Below, piece by piece: positions 17,056 to 26,051 of a stretch of 64,000 nucleotides of DNA. Position 1 is the first letter of the stretch. Each line of letters begins with the position of its first letter. Source of the stretch: Kitasatospora fiedleri (lineage in GTDB: Bacteria; Actinomycetota; Actinomycetes; Streptomycetales; Streptomycetaceae). Made by a program: the position numbers and the translations under genes. The notes below the pieces were generated by a model. It made no database searches, had not been told where the DNA came from, and was given only the letters and a program-made list of their open reading frames with translations. The DNA lies in assembly GCF_948472415.1 (NCBI RefSeq), contig NZ_OX419519.1, positions 2,790,001 through 2,854,000 of the forward strand, read 5' to 3'.

Positions 17056-18464
17056 TCAGTCCTTGCGGATCAGCCGGCCGGTGCGGCGGCGCTGCTGCCG
17101 GGGCAGTTCGACCGTGGTGCGGGTGTTGAGCCGCACCGCGATCTCGGCGCCGCCGAGGACGGCGGAGCGGCCGAGGACGATGTCGCCGCCGGTGCCCTCG
17201 GCGAGCTTGCGGACGATGTCCAGGCCGAGGCCGGTGGAGCCCTCGCCGCCGTGTCCGGCACCGCGGCGGATCGCGGTGTCGGGGTCGGTGAAGCCGGGCC
17301 CGCCGTCGCCGACCAGGAGGGTGACCGCATCCTCGGCGGTGACCACGTCGACGGCGAAGGGGGTGCCGACGGCGGTGTGCCGGAAGACGTTGCCGAGCAG
17401 CGCGTCGACGGCGGCGGCCAGGTCGCCGCGCTGCACCAGGACGGGCGCGGGGTCCTCGTCGCCGGCCAGCTGCCAGGGGCGTCCCTCGTCCTCGGCGAGC
17501 GCGGACCAGAACGCGACCCGGTCCCGGACCACCTCGACGGCGTCGCAGCCGAGCACGACGGGCGGTGCGTCCACCGGGTCGCGGCGGGCGGAGCGGATGA
17601 TCTGGTCGACCTCGCGTTCGAGTTGGGAGACGGCGTGCCGGGTGGCGTCGGCGGCGTCGCCCCCGCCGAGCGCGGCGGCGTTGAGCCGGAGCACGGTGAG
17701 CGGGGTGCGCAGCCGGTGCGACAGGTCGGCGGCGAGTTCCCGTTCGGCGGCGAGCAGGTGGACCACCCGGTCGGCCATGGCGTTGAACGCGTAGGCGGCC
17801 TCGCGGAGTTCTTCGGGCGCGCCGGCCGCCTCGCGCCCTCCACCGGGATGCGGACGGTGAGGTTGCCGGAGCCCAGCGAGCGGGCGGCGGTGGCCAGTCG
17901 GCGGGCGGAGCGGATGATCCGGGTGCCCATCCGGTCGGCGACCGCGACGGAGACCGCGACCAGGGCGAGCGCGACGCCGGAGAGCACCAGCCAGGCGGTG
18001 CCGACGCCGCGCGACAGATCGGAGTCCGGGACGAACACCTCGACCATGGCGACCCGGCCGTCGTCGACGGCGACCGGCTGGAGCAGCGCGTAGCCGCCCT
18101 CGACCCGGACGGTGCCGGCCCGGACGGTGCGGGTCCAGCCCTGGTTGTCGGCGCTGGGCAGCTGGTCGTTGTCGGTCCGGGCGCTGCCGACCGTCGCGCC
18201 GCCGGGCAGGTGGACGGCGATCCGCTCCCGGGCGCCGGAGTCGGTGGAGGCCATGGCCTTGGCGATGGCCTCCTGGTCGGTGGTGATGGCCAGCGCCGGG
18301 CCGAGGGCAGCGGCCTGCCGTTCGGCGGCGGTGAACGCCCGGTCGCGGGCGGTCTGCTGGACCATCAGGCCGAGCGGGATGAGGAAGGCGAGCGCGACCA
18401 TGACGGTCCCGGCGATGGCCGCCTTGACCATCGCCCAGCGCAGCGAGCGGAGGACGCGTTTCAC
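17056..18464 (-). CDS. Two-component sensor histidine kinase, interrupted by a one-base frameshift
   Basis: With one base added this is a 469-residue sensor kinase: TM1 (about 10-31), an extracytoplasmic sensor region, TM2 (about 145-168), a HAMP linker, an H-box (DLSHRLRTPLTVLRLNA) and an ATPase domain with an N-box (ALLGNVFRHTA), GDGGPGF and GSTGLGLDIV. The sensor half and the kinase half are in different frames as sequenced. Adding a G near 17839-17842 gives a continuous VEGREAAGAPEELREAAYAFNAMADR. Start and stop overlap the response regulator (GTGA), so the two are translationally coupled. The stimulus is unknown. The divergent secreted protein at 19346 could be a target or accessory. The break is probably a sequencing indel. 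Confidence 0.85.
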
Positions 18465-19165
18465 GTCGCGCCCCCGACCGGCCCGGCGGGGGCCTCCAGC
18501 CGGACGCCGACGCCGCGCACGGTGTGCAGGTAGCGCGGGCTGGAGGCGGTCTCGCCGAGCTTGCGGCGCAGCCAGGACAGGTGGACGTCGATGGTCTGGT
18601 CGCCGCCGTAGGTCTGCCGCCACACCTCGGCCAGGATCTCCTTGCGCGGGACGACCACGCCGGGGCGGGCGGCGAGGAAGGCCAACAGGTCGAACTCGCG
18701 GCGGGTGAGGTCGAGCCGCTGTCCGTCGAGCAGGGCCTCGCGGCGCTGCGGATCGATGGCGAGGCCGCCGACCCGGAGGATCTGGGGGGCCGTCAGGGCG
18801 CCGCCGCCCAGTCTGCGCAGGACGGCGGCCATCCGGGCGGTCAGGTGTTCCCCGGAGAAGGGTTTCACCAGGTAGTCGTCGGCGCCGTCGTTCAGCAGCC
18901 GGACGATCTCCGCCTCGTCGTCCCGCGCGGTGGAGATGATCACCGGGACGTTGGTCAGTCCGCGGATCATCTTGAGCGCCTCGCTGCCGTCCAGGTCGGG
19001 CAGGCCCAGATCGAGGACCACCAGGTCGCAGCCGACCTGGGCGACCTCGCGCAGGGCTTCCAGCGCGGTGCCGACGGAGCGCACGGCGTGGCCGGTGTCG
19101 GCCAGATGGCGGATCAGGGCGGAACGCACAAAGGGGTCGTCCTCGACCACAAGCACTGTTGCCAT
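18461..19165 (-). CDS. OmpR/PhoB-family response regulator
   Basis: A 234-residue response regulator. The receiver domain (1-118) has the acidic pair at 9-10, the phospho-acceptor Asp52 in LVVLDLGLPDLDG, and Lys101 in YLVKPFS. The DNA-binding winged helix (about 135-228) has LDLTRREFDLLAFLAARPG and the recognition segment TIDVHLSWLRRKLG. It is the first gene of a two-gene operon and overlaps the kinase start by four bases. The ATG at 19165 fits the family. Its targets are not evident from this sequence. Confidence 0.92.
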   Translation of the reverse strand: MATVLVVEDDPFVRSALIRHLADTGHAVRSVGTALEALREVAQVGCDLVVLDLGLPDLDGSEALKMIRGLTNVPVIISTARDDEAEIVRLLNDGADDYLVKPFSGEHLTARMAAVLRRLGGGALTAPQILRVGGLAIDPQRREALLDGQRLDLTRREFDLLAFLAARPGVVVPRKEILAEVWRQTYGGDQTIDVHLSWLRRKLGETASSPRYLHTVRGVGVRLEAPAGPVGGAT

Positions 19166-19345
19166 GGGGCTGCACGGTACGGCATGGCAGCCTACTGGTC
19201 TGTACCTCGGGGGGCCGGTGAGCGGCCCGGTCCGGGGCCCGGCTTGAGCTTCTCTGAAGCCGGCCGCGCTTTTTCCACAAGGTTTCTGCGAATTGTCCGG
19301 CCCACTGACCTGCCCGTGACCTTCGTACGGCAGGATGGGCCCGCG

Positions 19346-19897
19346 ATGCGGAGCGGACTGGTTCAACTGGGCGCCTGGACGGCGGCCACCGGAGCAGCGG
19401 TGGCGTTGTCCTGGCTCGGCGTGCACGCGGTGCTCGTCGACACGGTGTTCGAGCAGCCGGTGGCGGTTCAGCTGCCCTCGGTGGCCTCCTCGACCCCGGC
19501 GGTGACGACCCCTCCGCCCGCCCCCGGCAGCGCTGCGCCGCCGTCCGCGGCGGCGCCGAGCCCGAGTCCGGACCCGGACCGGGCGCCGGGGACGACCGCG
19601 CCGGCCCGGTCGACGGCGTCCGCGACCGCGACCGCGACCGCGGCGGCCCGGAAGAGCGCCAGCCCGCCGAGCACGGTGCACAGCTACCCGATGCTGGGCG
19701 GCCGGGTGGCGCTCGACGTGCGGCCCACCGAGGCCCGGCTGGTGTCGGCGGTGCCGGAGGCCGGCTGGTCGATGCAGGTCTGGCACGGCGACCAGTGGCT
19801 CCAGGTCAACTTCTCCCAGGACGACCGGGTCTCCACCCTCATGGTGTCCTGGAACGGGACCGAGCCCAACGTGCAGACCTTCGTCGTGGGCAACTGA
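19346..19897 (+). CDS. Secreted or membrane-anchored protein of unknown function
   Basis: A 183-residue protein with an N-terminal hydrophobic segment (residues 10-33, signal peptide or anchor). A Pro/Ala/Ser/Thr-rich linker (45-105) follows, then a compact C-terminal domain (110-183) ending WNGTEPNVQTFVVGN, rich in Trp and beta-type residues. I do not recognise it. It is divergent from the two-component operon, with 180 bases between them, a common arrangement for a regulated cell-envelope target. The ATG at 19346 follows a short purine-rich site; an in-frame upstream extension seems untranslated. Confidence 0.65.
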   Translation: MRSGLVQLGAWTAATGAAVALSWLGVHAVLVDTVFEQPVAVQLPSVASSTPAVTTPPPAPGSAAPPSAAAPSPSPDPDRAPGTTAPARSTASATATATAAARKSASPPSTVHSYPMLGGRVALDVRPTEARLVSAVPEAGWSMQVWHGDQWLQVNFSQDDRVSTLMVSWNGTEPNVQTFVVGN

Positions 19898-20054
19898 CCG
19901 GTCCCCCGGACCGGACGCTCCGGACCGGACCGGACCGGCCGCTCCGTCCCGGGCCGGACGCCCGCCGGGGCTGACGCCCGATCCGGGACGGCCGCACAAT
20001 GTCGCTCGACGCCCGTACCGTCCGCCCCGCCCGCACCGCCCCTGGAGCCGCCCC

Positions 20055-20543
20055 GTGCCCCCGCAGCCCGACGCCATCGACGCGCTGGACGGAAAGCTGA
20101 TCCGGCTGCTCGCCGAGGAGCCGCGGATCGGCGTGCTGGAGTGCTCGCGCCGTCTGCAGGTGGCGCGCGGCACGGTGCAGGCCCGGCTGGACCGGCTGCA
20201 GGCGCGCGGGGTGATCGGCGGCTTCGGCCCGCAGGTGGACCCGGCGGCGCTCGGCTACCCGGTGACGGCCTTCGCCACCCTGGAGATCTCGCAGGGGCAG
20301 GGCGCGGACGTCCGGGCGCACCTGGCGGCGGTGCCGGAGGTGCTGGAGCTGCACACCATCACCGGCCACGGGGACATGCTGGTGCGGATCGTGGCCCGGT
20401 CGAACGCGGACCTGCAGCGGGTGATCGACCGGGTGGTGGGGTTCGACGGGATCGTCCGGGCGTCCACCGCGATCGCGCTGGAGAACCCGGTGCCGTTCCG
20501 GATCCTGCCGCTGGTGGAGCAGGCGGCCGGGAACGGGTCCTGA
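20055..20543 (+). CDS. Lrp/AsnC-family transcriptional regulator
   Basis: A 162-residue Lrp/AsnC regulator. Residues 8-60 are the winged helix (ALDGKLIRLLAEEPRIGVLE, then TVQARLDRLQARGVI), and 68-150 the RAM/AsnC ligand-binding domain (VTAFATLEIS, LHTITGHGDMLVRIV). These proteins bind amino acids or related ligands and form octamers on DNA. The GTG at 20055 puts the helix-turn-helix at the usual place. It is convergent with the S16 protease gene, whose stop is 46 bases away. No partner gene reveals the ligand. Confidence 0.9.
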   Translation: MPPQPDAIDALDGKLIRLLAEEPRIGVLECSRRLQVARGTVQARLDRLQARGVIGGFGPQVDPAALGYPVTAFATLEISQGQGADVRAHLAAVPEVLELHTITGHGDMLVRIVARSNADLQRVIDRVVGFDGIVRASTAIALENPVPFRILPLVEQAAGNGS

Positions 20544-20589
20544 CCGGAGCCGCGCCCGCGCCGTGACGCCTTCCTGATGCAACGTCCCG

Positions 20590-21408
20590 TCAGCAGTGCG
20601 GGACGGCGGTGCCGCTGTTCAGCGCCTGGAGCGCGGCGATCGAGTCGGCGAGGGTGTCCACCGGCACCAGCTGGAGGCCGTCGGGGGTGTTGACCTTGCC
20701 CTGCGCGCACTCGCTGCGCGGCAGCAGGAACACCGTGGCCCCGGCCGCGCGCGCCGCCTGGGTCTTGAGCGGGATGCCGCCGACCTGGCCGACCCGTCCG
20801 TCCGGGTCGACCGTGCCGGTGCCGGCCACGTCCCGTCCGCCGGTCAGGTCGCCGCCCCTGCCGTCGCCGGCGATCTTGTCGACGATGCCCAGCGCCAGCA
20901 TCTGGCCGCCGCTCGGGCCGCCGATCCGGCCCAGGTCGATGTCGACCTTCACCTGGTCCGGCGACAGGTGCAGGTAGGTGAGCGCGGCCAGGGTGGCGCT
21001 GTCCTGCGACTGCGTCATCTGCTGCTGGGTCGCCTCGTCGGCCTCGCCGCTGTCGCTCTCCGGGTAGACCTCCTCGGTGGGCACCACGGCCTGCTTCGGG
21101 TCCGCCCAGGCGGTCAGCGAGTTCCAGAGGGTGTTGCGCTGCCCCGGGTTGGTGGCCTCGACGGTGACCACCCGCAGCTGCCCGGTGGTCGGGCGCTGCG
21201 GCGTCCCGCTGATCCGGATCACCGGGTTGTCCCCGTTGTACGCGCCCAGGGTGTCGGCGGTGTCGCCGGGCGACTCCAGGGTGTAGGGCAGCGGTACGAA
21301 CGCGGCCACCGCGAGCAGCGCGAGCACCGGCAGCGCGCAGAGCGCGAGCGCGCGGGTGCGCGGGGCGGTCAGGGCCGGGGGCAGGTTCTGGGAAGGCACA
21401 CCCCGCAT
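20590..21408 (-). CDS. S16 (Lon-type) membrane-anchored protease lacking a PDZ domain
   Basis: A 272-residue protein with one N-terminal membrane anchor (about 14-37), then the extracytoplasmic region typical of YlbL/Lon-like proteins (LPYTLESPGDTADTLG, with TEEVYP near residue 117). The Lon proteolytic fold carries the catalytic Ser in GGPSGGQMLALG and the Lys in GGIPLKTQAA, plus the DGRVGQVGG turn. Typical YlbL proteins carry a PDZ domain between the MTQSQ-like segment and the protease domain, but here the two are nearly joined. The ATG at 21408 was chosen because it immediately precedes the basic/hydrophobic start. The substrate is unknown. Confidence 0.85.
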   Translation of the reverse strand: MRGVPSQNLPPALTAPRTRALALCALPVLALLAVAAFVPLPYTLESPGDTADTLGAYNGDNPVIRISGTPQRPTTGQLRVVTVEATNPGQRNTLWNSLTAWADPKQAVVPTEEVYPESDSGEADEATQQQMTQSQDSATLAALTYLHLSPDQVKVDIDLGRIGGPSGGQMLALGIVDKIAGDGRGGDLTGGRDVAGTGTVDPDGRVGQVGGIPLKTQAARAAGATVFLLPRSECAQGKVNTPDGLQLVPVDTLADSIAALQALNSGTAVPHC

Positions 21409-21488
21409 CCAAACACACCGGGCGGCCCGGTACGGACGGCCGCGCGGATCGGCCCCGATCACGCGGCCGGGGCCCGGGCCCGACGGGT

Positions 21489-22139
21489 TCAGCGCAGTGC
21501 GTCGGCGACCTCGGTGGCGGCCTCGATCACCCGCGGGCCGACCCGCTCCGGGACGAGGCCGTTGAGCATCACCACGCCGACGCTGCCCTCGATGCCGCTG
21601 AGGCCGATCAGCGCGGCGGCGGCCCCGCTGGCCCCGGACTGCTCCTCGGCCCGGGTGATCACGCAGCCCTGCTCGGGGCGGCGCTGGCCGGGGAAGCTGC
21701 GGGCCTCCAGGATGGCCCGGCCGGCCGCGCTCTCGGAGAGCGGGTGGCGCAGGCCGGTGCGGTAGGCGACGTGGAAGTCCGTCCAGGTCGGTTCGACCAC
21801 GGCGACGGCCAGCGCCTCGTTGCCGTCGACCAGGGTGAGGTGGGCGGTGGCGCCCAGGTCCTCGGCGAGCGAGCGCAGCGCGGGCAGCGCGGCCTCGCGC
21901 AGCAGCGGGTGGACCCGGTGGGCGAGCCGGAGCACGCCGAGACCGACCCGGGCCCGGCCGCCGATGTCCCGGCGGACCAGTCCGTGCTGTTCCAGGGTGG
22001 CGAGCAGGCGGTAGACCACCGTCCGGTTGACGGCCAGCCGGGCGGCCAGCTCGGTCACCGTCAGCCCGCGCTCGGAGTCGGCGAGCAGTTTCAGTACCCG
22101 GACACCCCTGTCCAGGGTTTGGGAAGTCTCAGCAGTCAC
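21489..22139 (-). CDS. IclR-family transcriptional regulator
   Basis: A 216-residue IclR-type regulator starting at the GTG at 22139. The winged helix is at residues 5-65 (TLDRGVRVLKLLADSERGLTV, then NRTVVYRLLATLEQHGLVRR), and the effector-binding domain follows (HLTLVDGNEALAVAVVEP, LRHPLSESAAGRAIL, GLSGIEGSVGVVMLNG). It is a little shorter than the usual 240-270 residues but has both domains. Upstream codons in the open frame are Arg/Pro-rich and unlikely to be translated. There is no catabolic operon beside it, so the effector cannot be guessed. Confidence 0.9.
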   Translation of the reverse strand: MTAETSQTLDRGVRVLKLLADSERGLTVTELAARLAVNRTVVYRLLATLEQHGLVRRDIGGRARVGLGVLRLAHRVHPLLREAALPALRSLAEDLGATAHLTLVDGNEALAVAVVEPTWTDFHVAYRTGLRHPLSESAAGRAILEARSFPGQRRPEQGCVITRAEEQSGASGAAAALIGLSGIEGSVGVVMLNGLVPERVGPRVIEAATEVADALR

Positions 22140-22811
22140 GAGGCGCCAGGTCCTTTCCGCGGCAAGTCCGACCCTACGACACAACTGCCGTGGGCCGCAC
22201 CGGAATTGGTCGCGCGCAGGAAGGGTGTCCGGCGCGGGAGTCCGACCTCGGCGACGTCGACGGGGCGCGGGGCTCCGCGGTACCCGTCCGAACCGGTGGG
22301 TGGGGTCCGGACGAGTGTGGGGAGACGCTAATGAACGGGGACGCCCGGTGGAAGTGGTTGTCCAAAATTCGGGCAGCATCGATGGAAAGTCGTGATGAAA
22401 AATCGGATAAGGCGCCCATAACTCGCGCCGCAAGCGCTCAAGCGTCCGCTATCTGTGCGCCGCCGGGTCGAGCGCACCGCCGGCCGGGCCGTTCGACCGG
22501 GCGCCCCGACCCGGACGGCCCGGAGCGCTCGGAGCGCTCGGAGCAGGTTGCGGCCGGCCGGCCGGTTCGGTGGGCGCGTCAGGGCCGCCGCAGGTGAGCA
22601 GCCGGGCGGGGTTCGCCACGGTGGTGCTCCTCGGGGGAAGGCGCGGGCCGGCCCGCCGCGTGGGCGGCGGCGTCGGCAGGCGTGACCGCACGCCGGGGCG
22701 TCCCCGTGCGCGGCGTCCCCCCGGCGCCGGCATGCGGAAGATCGGCGGATCATGTGATCACGCGTCTCCACACTTTCCCCGCCGAGCGTTGAAGGTGTGG
22801 CTGACGCCCCG
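22140..22811. other. 672-base region without a supported gene
   Basis: This is the upstream side of the IclR gene and the downstream side of the helicase gene. The segment 22340-22445 is distinctly AT-richer than its surroundings. A possible small plus-strand ORF (22331-22597, ATG preceded by GGGGAGA) begins MNGDARWKWLSKIRAAS but decays into Arg/Pro/Gly residues, so I do not call it. No stable RNA was recognised. Confidence 0.3.
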
Positions 22812-24659
22812 TCAAGCCTGGTTGGCCCACTCCCGGATGCGGCCGATCCGCGCCTTGAGCTGGTTGGCGGTGGCCTGCGCGGTGAGCGGGCCGCCGCACT
22901 GGCGGCGCAGCTCGTTGTGGATGGAGCCGTGCGGCTGGTCGGTGCGGTGGTGCCAGGCGGCGACCAGCGCGTTCAGCTCCTTGCGCAGTTCGCGCAGCTC
23001 CTGGTGGGTGACCACGGGCCGTTCGTCGGCGGGGAGTTCCAGCAGGTCGGCCTCCTCGGCGGGCTTGGTCTTGGAGCGCTGGATCTGCCGGTGCTGGCGC
23101 TTCTGCAGCAGCATCTGCACCTGGTCGGGTTCGAGCAGGCCCGGGATGCCGAGGTAGTCCTCCTCCTCCTCGCTGCCGGGGTGCGCCTGCATGCCGAACT
23201 CCATGGCGTTGTACAGCACCCGGTCGAAGACCGCGTCGCTGCCCAGCGCCTCGTAGGAGAACTCCTCCGTCCCGGTGTCCGCCCCGTCGTTGGCCTTCTC
23301 GGCCTCGGCGAGCAGCCGGTCCTCCTCGTCGAACAGGCCCTCGCCCTCCTTCTTCGGGCGGTCCAGGACGTGGTCGCGCTGCAGCTCCATCTCGTTGGCG
23401 AAGCCGAGCAGCATCGGGATGGTCGGCAGGAAGACCGAGGCGGTCTCGCCGCGCTTGCGGGCGCGCACGAAGCGGCCGACGGCCTGGGCGAAGAACAGCG
23501 GGGTGGAGATCGAGGTGGCGTACACGCCGACGCACAGCCGGGGCACGTCGACGCCCTCGGAGACCATCCGGACCGCGACCATCCAGCGCGAGGTGCCCTC
23601 GGCGTAGTCGGAGATCCGCTGGGACGCCTCGGCCTCGTCGGAGAGCACCAGGGCGACCTTCTCGCCGGTGATCTCGCGCAGCAGCTTGGCGTACGCGCGG
23701 GCCACCGTCTGGTCGGTGGCGATCACCAGGCCGCCGGCGTCCGGGATGCCCTTGCGGACCTCGGTCAGCCGCCGGTCGGCGGCCTGGAGCACGGCCGGGA
23801 TCCACTCGCCCTGCGGGGAGAGCGCGGTGCGCCAGGCCTGGGCGATCAGGTCCTTGGTCATCGGCTCGCCGAGCCGGGCCTCCAGTTCGTCGCCGGCCTT
23901 GGTGCGCCAGCGCATGTTGCCGGAGTAGCTGAGGAAGATCACCGGCCGGACCACGTGGTCGGCCAGCGCGTGCCCGTAGCCGTAGGTGTAGTCGGCGACC
24001 GACTTGCGCAGGCCGTCGCTGCCGGCCTCGTACTGGACGAACGGGATCGGGTTGGTGTCGGAGCGGAACGGGGTGCCGGTGAGGGCGAGCCGCCGGGTGG
24101 CCGGTTCGAACGCCTCGAAGCAGGCCTCGCCCCAGGACTTGGAGTCGCCGGCGTGGTGGATCTCGTCCATGATCACCAGCGTCTTGCGGGCCTCGGTCCG
24201 GTTGCGGTGCAGCATCGGGTTCACCCCGACGCCCGCGTACGTGATCACGATGCCCTGGTAGTCCTTGGACAGCGGGCCCGAGGAGTACGCCGGGTCGAGC
24301 CGGATTCCTATCCGGGCAGCGGCCTCGGCCCACTGCTTCTTCAGGTGCTCGGTGGGCGCGACCACGGTGACCTGCTGCACCAGGTGGTTGTGCAGCAGGT
24401 AGGACGCCAGGGTCAGGGCGAAGGTGGTCTTGCCGGCGCCCGGGGTGGCGACCGCCAGGAAGTCCCGGGGCTGCTTCTCGATGTACGAGTCCAGCGCGCC
24501 CTGCTGCCAGGCCCGCAGGCGGCCGGCGGTGCCCCAGGGGGCGCGGCCCGGGAAGGCCGGGGAGAGGTGCGCGGCGGCGGCGGTGCCGCTCGGGCGGGGG
24601 TGAGCGCTGTCGGCGTGCGAGAACAGCGGGGACATCGCGGAGGAGGCGGCGGTAGTCAC
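22812..24659 (-). CDS. DEAD/DEAH-box helicase
   Basis: A 615-residue superfamily 2 helicase. Motif I is ATPGAGKTT near residue 71, motif II DEIHH near 145, motif III-like LTGTPFRSDT near 171, and motif VI QAVGRFVRARK near 390; VSEGVDVPRLCVGVY precedes motif VI. The C-terminal part has long helical acidic stretches and KRQHRQIQRSKTK. It resembles the ResIII/RecQ-like stand-alone helicases widespread in actinobacteria; the nucleic-acid target is unknown. The GTG at 24659 is used; an ATG at 24635 is an alternative. The gene is monocistronic. Confidence 0.9.
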   Translation of the reverse strand: MTTAASSAMSPLFSHADSAHPRPSGTAAAAHLSPAFPGRAPWGTAGRLRAWQQGALDSYIEKQPRDFLAVATPGAGKTTFALTLASYLLHNHLVQQVTVVAPTEHLKKQWAEAAARIGIRLDPAYSSGPLSKDYQGIVITYAGVGVNPMLHRNRTEARKTLVIMDEIHHAGDSKSWGEACFEAFEPATRRLALTGTPFRSDTNPIPFVQYEAGSDGLRKSVADYTYGYGHALADHVVRPVIFLSYSGNMRWRTKAGDELEARLGEPMTKDLIAQAWRTALSPQGEWIPAVLQAADRRLTEVRKGIPDAGGLVIATDQTVARAYAKLLREITGEKVALVLSDEAEASQRISDYAEGTSRWMVAVRMVSEGVDVPRLCVGVYATSISTPLFFAQAVGRFVRARKRGETASVFLPTIPMLLGFANEMELQRDHVLDRPKKEGEGLFDEEDRLLAEAEKANDGADTGTEEFSYEALGSDAVFDRVLYNAMEFGMQAHPGSEEEEDYLGIPGLLEPDQVQMLLQKRQHRQIQRSKTKPAEEADLLELPADERPVVTHQELRELRKELNALVAAWHHRTDQPHGSIHNELRRQCGGPLTAQATANQLKARIGRIREWANQA

Positions 24660-24884
24660 GGTCTCCGAACGGGGTCGTCGCAGGTCAGGGCCCAGGTGCG
24701 GCCCTTCCCCGCGGGCGGCGGGCGGTCGTGGAACCTGCCCAGCCTAGCCCCTCCCGACACCCGGACGGCCGCCGCGGCACGCCCCGGTGGCGCGCGTCCC
24801 GTGATGATCGTCGGCTTGTCACCGGACCTTCACCGGGCCGGGCCGACCGCCCGGGCGGTCGGCTCCCCCGCTCCCGCGCGCCCC

Positions 24885-25790
24885 TCACGGCCGCCCGTCG
24901 GCGGGCGGCGGCCGGTCCGGCGCCCAGCCGGGGGCCGGTCGGCCGGAGGCGTCGCGCGGCACGGTCCGGACGGTGAACCGGACGTCCTTCTGGCCGGCGA
25001 CCCGCTGGCGCACCTCGCAGGCCGCCGCGGCGGCCACCGCCTCCGCCCGCCGCTCCGTGCCGTCGAACGGGGCGAGCAGCAGTCCGGCCAGCAGCGCCAC
25101 CGCGCTGCCCGCCAGCGCGGCCAGCCGCAGGTTGACCCGGCGCAGCAGCGCCAGCCGGCCCCGGCAGTCGGCGCAGCCCGCCAGGTGCCGCTGGACCCTC
25201 CGCCCGGCCCGGCCGCGGGCCTGGCCGGCCAGCGCCGCCCAGTGCCCGGCGCAGCCGGGGTCGCGCGGGTCGCCGGGGTAGGCCCGCAGGTAGGCGAGCC
25301 GCAGCCCCTCGCGGGCCCGGTGCAGCAGGACGGCGGCGGCGCCGCGGCCCACCCCGAGCCGGGCGCCGACCTCGCCGGGCGGCAGGCCCTCGACCTCGGC
25401 GAGCCACAGCGCGCGGGCCCAGCGTTCGGGCAGTTGGGCGAGCAGTCCGCGCATCCGGTCGGTCTCGGCCACCCGGGGCGCCGGGTCGGCGGACGCCGCG
25501 CCGGCCGGTTCGGGCAGCACGCCGACGGCCCGCTCGCGCACCGGCGCGGCCGCCAGGTGCCGGACGGTGGCGGCCAGGTAGGCCCGCGGGTCCTCGATCC
25601 GGTGCCCGGCGGCGATCCGCCGCCACACCCGCAGGTGCGCCTCGGCCACCAGGTCCTCGGCCCGCCAGCGGTCGCCCCCGGTCAGGCCGCCGGCGTACCG
25701 CAGCAGGCCGGGGTGGTGGCGCCGGTACAGCTCGGTGTACGCGGCGAGCGGGGCACGCTCGGCCGTCCGTGCGCGTTCCTCGATGGTCAC
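24885..25790 (-). CDS. ECF sigma factor fused to a zinc-finger and membrane anchor
   Basis: A 301-residue protein with a GTG start. Region 2 is at about 16-85 (YTELYRRHHPGLLRYAGGLT, DLVAEAHLRVWRRI), and region 4 at about 112-165 (LAQLPERWARALWLAEVEGL, PGEVGARLGVGRGAAAVLLHRARE). A linker follows, then a zinc-finger-like motif at 202-209 (HLAGCADC, HX3CX2C), one membrane helix at about 222-241, and a basic C-terminal domain outside. The HX3CX2C motif is the one used by ZAS-type anti-sigma factors to hold sigma. Having both in one chain suggests a membrane-tethered, self-inhibited sigma factor. No separate anti-sigma gene is adjacent. Confidence 0.85.
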   Translation of the reverse strand: MTIEERARTAERAPLAAYTELYRRHHPGLLRYAGGLTGGDRWRAEDLVAEAHLRVWRRIAAGHRIEDPRAYLAATVRHLAAAPVRERAVGVLPEPAGAASADPAPRVAETDRMRGLLAQLPERWARALWLAEVEGLPPGEVGARLGVGRGAAAVLLHRAREGLRLAYLRAYPGDPRDPGCAGHWAALAGQARGRAGRRVQRHLAGCADCRGRLALLRRVNLRLAALAGSAVALLAGLLLAPFDGTERRAEAVAAAAACEVRQRVAGQKDVRFTVRTVPRDASGRPAPGWAPDRPPPADGRP

Positions 25791-26051
25791 GGCCCTCCCC
25801 TGAGGTCGCCGGACGGGGTTCGTGGGGGGCCCGCGCGGCTCCCGCGATCCTGCCCGGGCGTCCCGCCCCCTGCCCATGGGGTGGCCGCGCCGTTGACCCG
25901 GAATGCCCGGATTGGTCCGCCGTGGTGTGACGCAGATCACTTCGGGGAAGTGGGAAACCGGTGTAATCCCCGCCGCCCTTCCTGACTCTTCACCACCAGG
26001 GGGCGGCACCGGTCGCACCCGCACCAGCACGCACCCTCGGGAGGAACCGCC

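Noticed and set aside
22331..22597. Small plus-strand ORF with a weak ribosome site
   Set aside because: After about 45 codons it turns into Arg/Pro/Gly-rich residues typical of non-coding GC-rich DNA.
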